Origin: Doryteuthis pealeii
Taxonomy: Eukaryota > Mollusca > Cephalopoda > Myopsida > Loliginidae
DNA: 64,000 nucleotides
Reading direction: 5' to 3'
Assembly: GCA_023376005.1 (NCBI GenBank)
Contig: CM042179.1
Coordinates: 18,493,423 to 18,557,422, forward strand
The notes beneath the pieces were generated by a model. That model did no database searches, had not been told where the DNA came from, and saw nothing but the letters and a program-made list of their open reading frames with translations. Positions 32,103 to 43,769 of this stretch are shown one piece after another. The position numbers and the translations under genes were made by a program. The stretch's first letter is position 1; each line of letters opens with the position of its first letter.

Positions 32103-32763
32103 AGCAAAAAAATAAGTTTGTTATTTTGGATATGTTGCAATCTTTTGACAAATCCTTCTTTTTGTTTTTACAGTTATAAGATTTATGACCCTTTTTTCTG
32201 CAAATATAACATTTAATATTTGTTCTCTTTGGGGAGGAAGGATTTGTAAGGCTTGGTATAATAATTATTATTATTATTATTATAATTGCTATGATTTGTT
32301 GGTTTCCAATCATAGCAAGGATTCCAGTTTTTACCTTTTTTAAATTGGGTTTTCATTTGTAAGATCTTATGGTCTGAGACCCTAGAGTACATAGATTCAG
32401 TTTCCTCATAGCTGCGTAGTCTAATTTTAAATTCCATGAAGGTCAAACTTTTATCTTTTTGAGTTATCACCGTGGTAAAAGGATTAAAATTCGGGGGCAA
32501 ACCTTTCAGCACCATGACGATTAATAAGCCGTCACTAATAATTTCACCAGCCTCTCTGAGTGAATTTGCAATGTTTTCAGTCCTTATTATATAATCCGTC
32601 ATGGATTCAAAGTCGGTCCTATTCAAATTACTTAATTCATTATACAATCTTCCAATTCGGGGTTTTCCTTTTGACAAGAAATGGGACCTTAAAATCTCTA
32701 AAGCCTTGCAGCCATCATCCTTTACTTCATGCATTACCAATGAAAGACTTCGATCATGCGTAG
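32092..32763 (-). CDS. Copia Gag with CCHC zinc knuckle
   Basis: The main frame (32740-32213) shows a UBN2-type Copia Gag: GCKALEILRSHFLSKGKPRI, LYNELSNLNRTDFESMTDYI, ADGLLIVMVLKGLPPNF-like and TFMEFKIRLRSYEETES. An Asn-rich, GAT/AAT-repeat-coded linker follows, then CYICRKKGHKSYNC at 32212-32171, a perfect CX2CX4HX4C knuckle in an adjacent frame. The frame stays open a further seven codons above 32740 without an ATG, and its acidic N-terminus lies upstream in another frame, so an indel separates them. Gag is the least damaged part of the element. Confidence 0.82.
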
Positions 32764-32825
32764 ATTATATTCAAAATTATCATTAAGTTCAAAATTTGTC
32801 TCTTCATCATCGAAGAAAATCCTCA

Positions 32826-33129
32826 CATTAGAATCTTTTGGGCCATCGTGGAGCCCTTAAGCAAGAATTGGATCCTTGAGTCCTGGGTATTGGTAAAGAT
32901 CTGGTGATCCTGTAAGTCTGTCCTGAGTATTAGTAAAGGTCTGGTAATCCTGTAAGTCCATCCTCAAGGAGTGCAGTTAGAATTATGTCCAATTTGGGGG
33001 GTTTAAGTATTGTATCAGCCATGCAGTATTGCCAGTGATTGGCTGCAAGAATAACTCATGTGACCTTAGCTAGTCTATAAATCCAGGTGGGGAATTAGAG
33101 CACACCTTATATACAAAATTATTCCAACA
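32826..33129 (-). repeat. 5' LTR of the Copia element
   Basis: TGTTGGAATAATTTTG starts it on the minus strand. A TATATAAGG TATA-like box lies near its start (about 33110). Two 40-bp units occupy 32892-32969. The inner end differs from the 3' LTR at the final two bases. Confidence 0.88.
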
Positions 33130-33134
33130 CTCAA

Positions 33135-33290
33135 AAGCATTTTCATGCAGTAAAATGCTAACAGCTGTGTCCAGGATTTGAACTTGGCTTGTTGTGTCCA
33201 TCTCTTAAATTGATAAACATTAATACAACCCGCTTCTCCTCTTTATATAAGCTATTAAATCAATAGAATGTTATATTTTAAATTTATTGA
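33135..33290 (-). repeat. Proximal half of the SINE split by the Copia element
   Basis: On the minus strand it has the B box AAGTTCAAATCC (33185-33173) and a degenerate A-box region, then CAGCTGTTAGCATTTTACTGC running into TTGAG, the target duplication. The matching remainder lies at 29983-29880. Confidence 0.72.
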
Positions 33291-34020
33291 TTATGTGGGT
33301 AGGGATCCTATCTTGTCACAGGGGACACATTGATCCCAAGAGAGGCTTGACAATGGATCCCATTATGTATAGCTCGAGGTAGAGATACTCATTTTCTAAA
33401 TTTTTCTTTTATATTTAGGGATGAATTAAGAAAGCATTAATCGAGAGATTTAATTGGTTCTGATAAATTTGATCCAATGAAAAGGAATGTGTAAAGATAA
33501 AACCTAAATGTAAGTCACAGTTAATCTGATAAATTGAGTCTAAATTGAAGCACATTCTCTACTCCACCCCTACAATCAACACAAGATGGATCAATAGACT
33601 TAGATAAAAACTAACCCAATAAAATACTAAAATTAAATATTTATATAAAATACTAATTGGTCAAAAGTACTTATATTCTTAGGATGTGAAAACCAAGGTA
33701 ATTCAGTTGAAGAAATTAGGTCTAATGGCTTATCAGGGGAATTTGAACCCATAAAGCAAATATCTTGGTTGTCTACCATAGTTGACAGGAGAAATAGATA
33801 GATTCCTCATATATTTGGCCAACTTACAGAAAATAATCAGTTTTGAGTAAGCATGGGCTATCCAGGGCTGGGCATTGTTAAGGGAATTTGTGGGGGGGGG
33901 TACAGTGATCATAGTCTCATCAATTAGTCAAGATAGATTGATGTGAAGTTTAGTTATTTGTCACATCAAAGAAATGGGAATAAAGATTATACAGTATTCC
34001 TATAAAATGGTTTGATTTTC
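33291..34020. other. Unique-looking flank up to the fold point
   Basis: No gene recognised. It includes a G run (33892-33900). It recurs at 58620-59350 in the same orientation and inverted at 34040-34770 and 51745-52480. Confidence 0.6.
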
Positions 34021-34045
34021 TGTTATCCACTTTATAGAAGATAAA
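34021..34045. other. Turning point of inverted repeat 1
   Basis: GATTTTCTGTTATCCACTTT leads in and AAAATCAAAACCATTTT leads out. About 20 bases are unpaired. The other copy at 59350-59375 continues into the 127-bp array instead of turning back. Confidence 0.88.
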
Positions 34046-34923
34046 GAAAAATCAAAACCATTTTATAGGAATACTGTATAATCTTTATTCCCATTTCTTT
34101 GATGTGACAAATAACTAAACTTCACATCAATCTATCTTGACTAATTGATGAGACTATGATCACTGTACCCCCCCACAAATTCCCTTAACAATGCCCAGCC
34201 CTGGATAGCCCATGCTTACTCAAAACTGATTATTTTTCTGTAAGTTGGCCAAATATATGAGGAATCTATCTATTTCTCCTGTCAACTATGGTAGACCCAA
34301 GATATTGCTTTATGGGTTCAAATTCCCCTGATAAGCCATTAGACCTAATTTCTCAACTGAATTACCTTGTTTCACATCCTAAGAATATAAGTACTTTTGA
34401 CCAATTAGTATTTTATATAAATATTTAATTTTAGTATTTTATTGGGTTAGTTTTTATCTAATCTATGATCCATCTTGTGTGATTGTAGGGTGGAGTAGAG
34501 AATGTGCTTCAATTTAGACTCAATTTATCAGATTAACTGTGACTTACATTTAGGTTTTATCTTTACACATTCCTTTTCATTGGATCAAATTTATCAGAAC
34601 CAATTAAATCTCTCGATTAATGCTTTCTTAATTCATCCCTAAATATAAAAGAAAAATTTAGAAAATGAGTATCTCTACCTCGAGCTATACATAATGGGAT
34701 CCATTGTCAAGCCTCTCTTGGGATCAATGTGTCCCCTGTGACAGAATAGGATCCCACCCACATAATCAATAAATTAAAATATAACATTCTATTGATTTAA
34801 TAGCTTATATAAGAGGAGAAGCGGGTTGTATTAATGTTTATCATTTAAGAGATGGACACACACAAGCCAAGTTCAAATCCTGGACACAGCTGTTGCATTT
34901 TACTGCATGAAAATGCTTTTGAG

Positions 34924-37900
34924 TGTTGGAATAATTTTGTATATAAGGTTGCTCTAATTCCCACCGGATTTATAGACTAGCTAAGGTCACATGAGTTATT
35001 TCTGCAGCCAATCACTGGCAATACTGCATGGCTGATACAATACTTAAACCCCCAAATTGGACATAATTCTAACTGCAACTCTTTGAGGATGGACTTACAG
35101 GATTACCAGACCTTTACTAATACTCAGGACAGACTTACAGGATCACCAGATCTTACCAACCCAGGACTCAAGATCCAATTCTTGCTTAAGGGCTCCACGA
35201 TGGCCCAAAAGATTCTAATGTGAGGATTTCTTCGATGATGAAGAGACAAATTTTGAACTTAATGATAATTTTGAATATAATCTACGCAATGATCGAAGTC
35301 TTTCATTGGTAATGCATGAAGTAAAGGATGATGGCTGCCAAGGCTTTAGAGATTTTAAGGTCCCATTTCTGTCAAAGGAAAACCCCGAATTGGAAGATTG
35401 TATAATGAATTAAGTAATTTGAATAGGACCGACTTTGAATCATGACGGATTATATAATAAGGACTGAAACATTGCAAATTCACTCAGAGAGGCTGGTGAA
35501 AATTATTAGTGACGGCTTATAATCGTCATGGTGCTGAAAGGTTTGCCCCGAATTTTAATCCTTTTACCACGGGATAACTCAAAGATAAAAGTTTGACCTT
35601 CATGGAATTTAAAATTAGACTACGCAGCTATGAGGAAACTGAATCTATGTACTCTAGGGCTCAGACCATAAGATCTTACAAATGAAAACCAATTTAAAAA
35701 AGGTAAAACTGGAATCCTTGCTAGATTGAAACCAACAATCATAGCAATTATAATAATAATAATAATAATTATTATACCAAGCCTTACAAATCCTTCCTCC
35801 CAAAGAGAACAAATATTAAATGTTATATTTGCAGAAAAAAGGGTCATAAATCTTATAACTGTAAAAACAGAAGGATCTTTGTCAAAAGATTGCAACATAT
35901 CCAAAATAACAAACTTATTTTTTTGCTGTGGCATATGACATCCTATCAAATAAGATCTAATTTGCTCATTGATTGTGAAGCAACTGAACACGTGATTAAC
36001 GCAATCTAAATTTATAAACTGGGACCCCAATTTTCAAGCCAAAAATCACATTTGTCCTATTAGCAGATGGAAGCAAATCCAATGGTTTAATTCAGAAAGA
36101 GGAGATGCTTGTATATATTTAAAGACAATATGGGGCATATTTCCAATGCATTTTAAAAGATGCTTGTATATTCCAGTTTTAAACAGAATATTTTTTTCAG
36201 TCCAAGCAGCCACAGCCCTTGGTGCCCATATAAGTCCAGACGAAAAAATTCAAATTAATTTTAATCCAATGGCACAATATTTGACATAGAACAAATGGGC
36301 TGCTTATATTATTTGGATATGTTGGTTCTATGTTGAATGCAAGCCAGGACAACAAAATGCTGTTGCTCAAGAGTTCTGACCTGGCAGGTAGAAGTGACCC
36401 CCCCCCCCCCGGCAGAGGGGAATTAAAGTATGTACATAATTGCATTGACGGTTGTACATTTTGATCCATAACCCAGTCACAATGTTTGCTTATTAAATTA
36501 AAACTGCTGTTTTAAGATTTTTTCGAGTAAACCCCTTTGAAAGTTTCACTAGGTACAAAACCAAAACTTAAGTAATATATCAATTTTGGGTCAGACTTTG
36601 CTTTTTAAACAAAGTCCAACCTTTTTCGATAAATTGCAAATGAGGAGGGACAAAATTCAAATAAACATTAAAGATAAGAATGCGCTGGCGATTGACCATG
36701 CAAATGAAAATATACTAAATTAACCTTAAAAGTAAAAGAGTTGATATGACACTTTAGAATTAAACACTGCTACAAGTGATAAAATATCATTGAAGATTAT
36801 GTATCCACAAACGTTTTTTTTTTTTAAATAAAAATAAAAGAATTGTGTATAAAACCACACTTGATTGACCAGAATTTAACATTAAAATAGGCTCAATATT
36901 TTTTTGAGTATATTGAATCAGGAAAAGATATTGTGGATCTGTTTTACAAAGCCAGTGAGTGGAATACTTTCAAATAGGGGACACAATTTAGAAATATATA
37001 AAATTTTGCCTGTCGGTATGGGCCGTTAAATATGCTGACTGTTTTCCACGCAGAGGGGTAAACCTCTCCCAAATGGATGTCTGGGCAAGACATTAAACTA
37101 GTCCAATGAAAATTACTAAACCACAATTTGTATTGTATTTCTTTCTAATTTTGTCTAGTATTAACAAACAAACAAAAAATATATAAAAATATATAAACAA
37201 AATGAAAAAAGAAAAAAAGAAAAGGACAATACTAATGATAAAAATTAAAAATAACAAATAATAGGAATAGTTATAATATTAGTAGGGTTAATAAAAAGAA
37301 TTAAAATAAAACAAAGAAATAAACTAATGTGATTTATATTTCTTAATGGAAAAGCCCCCTTATATCAAAATAGGGGTGTGTTGGAGTTTTTTTGATATAA
37401 GGTGTGCTCTAATTTACCACCTGTATTTATAGTCTAGCCAAGATCACATGAGTTATTCTTGCAGCCAATCACTAGCAATACTGCATGGCTGATAAATACT
37501 TAAACCCCCACATTGGACAATTCTAACTCACTCCTTGAGGACGGACTTTGCAGGATCACCAGATATTTACCAATACTCAGGACGGACTTACAGGATTACC
37601 GATCTTTACCAATACTCAGGACAGACTTACAGGATTACCAGATCTTTACCAATACCCAGGACAGACTTACAGGATTACAGATCTTTACCAATACTCAGGA
37701 TGGACTTACAGGATTACAAGATCTTTACCAATATCAGAGACTAGGATTACCAGATTTTACCAATACTCAGATGACTTACAGGATTACTAGATCTTTACCA
37801 ATACTCAGGACAGACTTACAGGATTACCAGATCTTTACCAATACCAGGATGGACTTACAGGATCACCAGGTCTTTACCAATACTCAGGACAGACTTACAG

Positions 37901-38006
37901 GCATTACCAGTCTTTACCATAAACCAGGACTCTTTATCAAGGATCCAATTCAACTGGATAAGTTGCTCTTGCTTAAGGGCTCCACGATGCCCAAAAGATT
38001 CTAACA
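34924..38006 (+). mobile_element. Mirror copy of the Copia element
   Basis: Inverted copy of 29984-33129 with the same TTGAG duplication (34919-34923 and 38007-38011). Gag and protease frames are shattered by single-base deletions. Its 40-bp array is at 37540-37930. Not an independent insertion. Confidence 0.88.
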
Positions 38007-38463
38007 TTGAGATAGGCATATATTCTTTCTCTCGTTCAGTTATGAGTAATATGTAGGGTATACTTGGGAGAACAAAACTGAATTAAAGAAGGAAATTTGA
38101 ATTTAAACCTCTACAATCATGGGAGAGTAATTTGCCATGGTGGAGTGGCAAAGTTATGGATATGGAATCCCCAGAGGTAGTCCAACATTGGGTTCAATCT
38201 TGTTCTGTCAATCCCTGTGGAAATATATTAATGCCAATTGCCCTTCCTTTTGGACAACATGAGTATCTGAAGAGGGGAAATCTGTAACATAGTCAAGTGC
38301 TGATCTTCCATAGAACTTTGGTCAAACCTGTATGAAAATCCAAATGTAGATCATATTGTTGTGAAGGAGGACAGATGTCAGGAAAAAAGCAATGATAATT
38401 TTTTTGATGCAAAAGATTTTTATTTATTTTTTTCTACTTAGTTCAACTTTTAATAAAAATGAT

Positions 38464-38588
38464 TTAATAATTCAGAAATCAAATTCTCTATTCATCTTCA
38501 TAGTGACAATAAGTGTTCTTGGCAACCATCCCACTTTGCATTACTCTCTTTTTCGTCCACTGGATGAGGTAGATGAAGACCAAGTTTG
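38464..38588 (-). pseudogene. Mirror copy of the DNAAF6 terminal exon
   Basis: Inverted copy of 29383-29509. At least two single-base deletions, in the CAAGAGACAC and TTGAATTATT regions, break the frame. Most simply explained as read error in the mirror arm. Confidence 0.85.
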
Positions 38589-38636
38589 CTACAAATAAAA
38601 ATAATATAAATTATCAATTAAAGAAAGAATTATATT

Positions 38637-38644
38637 TGTGTGTG

Positions 38645-38700
<56 letters not shown>
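38637..38700. repeat. (GT)n microsatellite, mirror of 29292-29332
   Basis: Longer than its partner by about 20 bases, as expected for inaccurate reading of a microsatellite or for allelic length change. Confidence 0.9.
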
Positions 38701-38704
<4 letters not shown>

Positions 38705-39232
38705 AAGAAAAAAATTTCCAAAATATAAATTTATTTGAGGGTTAAGTCAACATTAAACAGTTCAGTTTATTTTTAAAATCTTCACTAAGACTTAGGATGA
38801 GTATAGTGTTGTGTAAACTGAGTTAGAATTCTTTTCAAATGAAAACGATAAGTGAGAAAGTAATAGAGAAAATGTTCTTTTTTTCTGTGGGCAGAAAAAT
38901 GTCTTTTAAAAACATGACATGATTAATATTTCAAAGAATATTTGAAATATAAATATGTTCCAAAATAATATATATATGAATAGATATCATTTAAAAAGAA
39001 AAAAGTAGAAAGAAACTAATTCACATGTATTATGTTTATTAAGATATTAAGCCAATTCTTCTTTACAAAATATTCACCAAAAACATAATATATCCTGGAG
39101 ATTCTTCTAATTGCACCACACAAAAATGTATAATAAAGGAGCCTCACTGAAAATCTGGTATCATGCAACTGTGAAGAAATAGATAAGGATTGGACAGGAT
39201 TTATATTGGAGCAACTAACAGCTTTGGTGGTA

Positions 39233-39925
39233 TTATCACATAAATACGTCCTGACCTCTGCCCTAAAAACGCTAAGTGGTGACTGCTGAATCCAATCCCC
39301 ACTACTATTGAACTCCTAGCTGTTTGAAGGTGTTTTTCACAAAAAGTTTGAAAGTGATATTTTACCCCCCCCTCCCCCACCAGTCTTTTCTCAACAAGTA
39401 AATGTAAATATTTAGAATACTTTTTAGCAAATAATAAATATTTAGATAATAAAAAAAATATCTAAATATTTTTATTTTTTATTTGTACTTGATGTTTTTA
39501 TTTTTGAAACTCAGTCGTATTTATTCTAAAATTTGTGACAGTTGTTTTTAATTAAAAATGTAAATACTGAAGAAAAGATATTTTATGGGTGGGGGGTAAA
39601 ATATTTACATTTACTTGTCGAGAAAGACTAGGATGAAGTAAAATATCACTATAAAAAAACCTGGTTGGTGGCTTACTTTTAATGCTTTCAAACCACTAAA
39701 AAAAGTTATTTGTCAATAAAAATACCTTTCAAACCACTAATAAAAATATTTTAAAAGGGTGGGGTTAAATATTTACATTTGGGTGGAGGTAAAATATTGC
39801 TTTTTCATATCACATTAACTTTTTGGGAAAACAGATAGGGAGTTCAATAGTAGTGCGATTGGAATTTCAGCAGGCACCACTTAGCGTCTTTGGGCAGGAG
39901 GCCAGGACGCATTTATGTGATATGC
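39233..39925. mobile_element. Mirror copy of the TIR element 28030-28738
   Basis: Both terminal repeats and the internal blocks are present in inverse order. Confidence 0.7.
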
Positions 39926-40616
39926 ACCAGCCTTGGAAACAAATGTTTTTATAATCACAAATTGTCCTTTGAATAGATGCTATCTGAATAGCACTACATT
40001 TTTTAGATACATTTTAGGGAATTAAACGATAAGAATGGAATAGATCCTCAAATGGAAATGGAAAAAAGTGGACAAATTCAATAAGAGATTAAATTGTATA
40101 GATTGTGTTTAGAGGAGAAATTCTGCATAAAGGATTCCTAATCAAATGGTCTCTGACCAATTTAATATTTTCAATCATCAGAGATCTACTTAAACAGCCA
40201 AAATATTATTGATTGTTTTCATATAAATATGTGAATGAAAGTTAATTCACTAGTCATAGTAGTCCATTCATATTTCTACCTATGCTACTAGGTCATGATA
40301 GTGTGTTATGATAGGATGCAACATTTTCAATAGTGACCACACCAGTTAGCTGTTTTTCTCAAAAATACAACATATTCTTAAAAACTTTGTTCAGATTACA
40401 TTTATTTATTACATTTATTTATTTTATTACATTTACAATTATTTTTGTTACAACACAAAATAACCAAACCTTGTCAACTCTATAGAAAGGATTCTCAATA
40501 TATATACTAACATTTCTTTCTTATTTGATTTGAGAAAGTATTTTCCTACTTGTTTTGTTTTTAAATAACATTTGCTTTTCAGAGAATTACTACTATCAAA
40601 GAAAATGAGGCACCTT

Positions 40617-40785
40617 AGCCTTTTTACATGCTGACTGCCTCAGTACTACTTTGAAATACCAGTTCAATACTTAGATGGGTGACAGCAGGTACTATAAACC
40701 AAATATTAAAATGACTTAATTCAGCATCAAATGACAAAAAGAGTTGATATGCCATAAACAAAACAACCAACCAATGCTTTAAATA
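40617..40785 (+). repeat. Mirror copy of the 5S-derived SINE
   Basis: Inverse of 27163-27320. Confidence 0.7.
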
Positions 40786-41221
40786 ATGTCTTCCTCATTT
40801 GTAATGAATTAATTTGGGTAATAATGTAGTTGTCTGTAATTATATATGATCTAAGGACACTTATCACATCGCTACAAACAAAGGGAAATAACTTTAGTCA
40901 TCTTAACATTTCTCCAAGTTACAGCCAATATACTTATAATTAGTTATTGATAAAGTACAATGTTGCAAAGATCTCATTGATCTCTTTCATAACATGTCAA
41001 CAATATTAACTGCCATAAATATTATTTTGATGATGATGATATAAATAATTTAGTATTTTTGCATGTTTATGACAATGCTTCATATTAGAAGACTATTCAC
41101 TTCATACAAAATAAATACCATTCTTTTTTCCTGAAAAATGATTTGATTTTATCAATTATAAATTCAGCAATCATTTAGAAAATTTATCAGTTGACATATA
41201 AAATATACTACATATAATTCA

Positions 41222-41432
41222 TTATTTTGGTTATTTCTATAACTCCAACATAAACAAAGGAGAACCACTCTGGACTGATAAATTTATTTATTTATTTTCC
41301 CATTAAAACTAACCCTACCCTAACCTAACCCGTCTTCTTTTTTCCTAGTAGATCAATAAATAAATAAATAAATAATTTATCTGTTAGAGTGGTTCCCCCT
41401 TTGTTTATGTTGGAGTTATAGGAAATAACCAT
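41222..41432. mobile_element. Mirror copy of the inverted-repeat element with TTAGGG core
   Basis: Inverse of 26495-26696. The telomere-like stretch is at about 41308-41332. Confidence 0.7.
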
Positions 41433-41798
41433 TATTTTACTCCTTCCAAGTTTTTCACACCAGCTCTAAATGGTGTTTTTTCCCTGTAGTCATATACTTC
41501 AGTTATAAGTATCCTAGCTGATTGTAGTCAGGAATGGTTTGAGTTTTCCTCTGATCTTCAGTTCACCCAGTTTTTTTTCCAGTTTCTTTCAGACTGTTCC
41601 CAAAGGATCCAACAACAATTGGTATTAACATCACCTTTTTTTTTTCAATTTTTTTAATAAAATGAAAAATTCATTTTAAAATAAAGTACTTAATGAATAA
41701 ATGCTGAAAGTTTCATTAAATTATGACACATCCTGATTCTTTGTTAATTGTACTAGAATTTAAATTTTTTTTTTTTTTACCTTCCATGACAAAAACTG

Positions 41799-41802
<4 letters not shown>

Positions 41803-41847
<45 letters not shown>

Positions 41848-42290
41848 ATCATCTCATCATCAATCATCCATCATCATCATCATGTGCGCAATTAGCACGG
41901 ATATCATGACAATCTCTTGCCAACTTTCTCTATCATTCATTCTCCAATATTCGCAGCATCCAGTATCCTCGCAGAGTTGGTCAAAGCGTAGGTCTTGGGG
42001 GTGGGCCACTTAGCATGTCCAGGTGTTGGCTTCCACAGGATAATGTCGCTTATGAGTTCATCCTTGCTCCTCCAGAGTGTCAGATGCCTGTCCATCTCAC
42101 TCGGATAGTTTGTGAGATAGGGGGCAGGTGGCCATACAGCTGCTTCCTTGTGGAGTGGTGGTTTCCACTAACTTGTTCAAGACTGCATGTAGCATTCTCT
42201 GTGCAGTCTCCCATCTTACCTTATTCTCAAGACACCGTCATTAGGCCAAGTGTTGCAGCATACAGCAGCACTGATACAACCACAGCTATG
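41803..42290 (-). pseudogene. Mirror copy of the RTE tail and its microsatellites
   Basis: Inverse of 25624-26121, with a much shortened, disordered (CAT)n tract at 41848-41884. Confidence 0.8.
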
Positions 42291-43769
42291 GAAGAATATC
42301 TATATTTATATATATATATATATATATATTATATGTTGTGTGTTGTGTGTGTGTGTGTGTGTGTGTGGCAAGTTTTGTGCAGGGAAGGTAAAAAAAATTT
42401 CAACTGACAGCTACTGACACCTGAGAGGAAAAGAGTTGGACTGATGAAAAGTAAGTTCAGGTTTCCGCTCCTGCGCTAGAAGTAGCTGTTAAGCTCTAGC
42501 CACATGAGAGCGTAAACATATTACAAGTAAGACATTTTGAAAATATTTTGAAAAAAAGAAAAAAACAGACGCTTTAAGGCTTTTTTCCACCAAAAAAGTT
42601 AATGAAGTCTTTTTTCGATAAGTAAATGTAAAATTTTACCTTTTAAAAATACGGCTTACTTTTAATGCCTTCAAACCACAAAAAATAAAAATTGTCAATA
42701 AAAATACCTTCAATCACAATTAATTTTTCATATACACCAGGCACCACTCATTCATAGGTGGGTTTTTTTTTGACTATCACCTCGTAGGGTTTTTTTAGGC
42801 AGGAGCCGGGACAGAACTCTGCTGATAGTCCCTTCTTAATGAAAGAATATCAAAATTTGACCTGATTGAAAAAAAAATATACCAACAAATCAAGCAGGAA
42901 TATTCCTGGTAGAAAACTTAGTACCGAAATCGGAAAATAAAATGGAAATAAAACTAACGAAGGTAATTTTTTGTAGATCCTTTTTTTTTAAACTCTTCTT
43001 GGATTTAAATTTGACTACAACATCTTCTGAAAGAATAAATAATGTACATCAATATGTTGTTCTGTGTTTAAAGGAGGGCGAGTCCTAGCGTTTTTCAATA
43101 TAGTGTTTTACACAAATTATTAGTTAACAATAAAGAACTATAAGTAGTTATTGAATAGATGATTTGTTTTTAGAATCTAAAAATAGGAAATTTGAAACTT
43201 AAACATTAGGATGTGTTAAATAATTCTAAACATTAATTTTAAATATTAATTTACCATGCAAAAAATTACCTGATTGTCAGAAGGTTGTTGAAAATAAAAT
43301 AACTTGATGCAGTAATAAAGTTGCATTTAATTTGTATAATCAACAACTGAAAACTTGCGATTAATTGAAAATCCTGAACTTTGGGAAATTTTTTTTTCAA
43401 TCAAGAAGGGAAGGGTAAATTTATTTTGTAAAATACAGATTTTACGTCATTTAGACAGTGTTGAACCGTCCAGTGTTTCATGATATAATTTGTGCAGAAA
43501 ATTGACTCGTAAAAGTAGTTTAATATCTATTAAAAATAAATTACGTTATTGATGATTGTTTAAACAACTTCTAACCCGAGCTCAAGGTGACCCTATGAGT
43601 CTTTTTAGAAATATATATATATATATAATAATGATATATATATATAGAGAATAAAAGCAAATTGCCAAGATTTCTCTCACATATATAAACCCAAGCGTTT
43701 ATGATTTAAAATCTATTTGTACCTATCGAAAACAACATAAGTAAACATAAAATTGACCTGAGAAAGATA

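Larger units (their letters stand above)
29984..33129 (-). mobile_element. Ty1/Copia LTR retrotransposon, internally deleted, with 5-bp target duplication
   Basis: The minus-strand element starts TGTTGGAAT at 33129 and ends TCTAACA at 29984. The target duplication is CTCAA on the plus strand (29979-29983 and 33130-33134). The LTRs are 32826-33129 (304 bp) and 29984-30617 (634 bp). A polypurine stretch AAAATAGGGGG (about 30619-30630) abuts the 3' LTR. Inside come Gag with a zinc knuckle, a protease-like region, a deletion junction marked by a C run, and the end of RNase H. Integrase and RT are missing, so it is non-autonomous. The well-matching ends and target duplication suggest it is fairly young. 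Three other copies in the window are mirror or overlap copies of this same locus. Confidence 0.9.
22635..34020. repeat. Left arm of giant inverted repeat 1 (cleaner copy)
   Basis: The whole stretch reappears in reverse complement at about 34040-45365: Gmr1-like element, RTE tail, TIR elements, 5S SINE, last DNAAF6 exon, Copia element. Paired landmarks sum to a near-constant value (29383+38588, 29984+38006, 33129+34924), fixing the turn at about 34030. Frames in this arm are more intact than in the partner. Confidence 0.93.

Noticed and set aside
38464..38588. A second DNAAF6-like gene on the minus strand
   Set aside because: Only the last exon is present, with frameshifting deletions, and it lies in the mirror arm.
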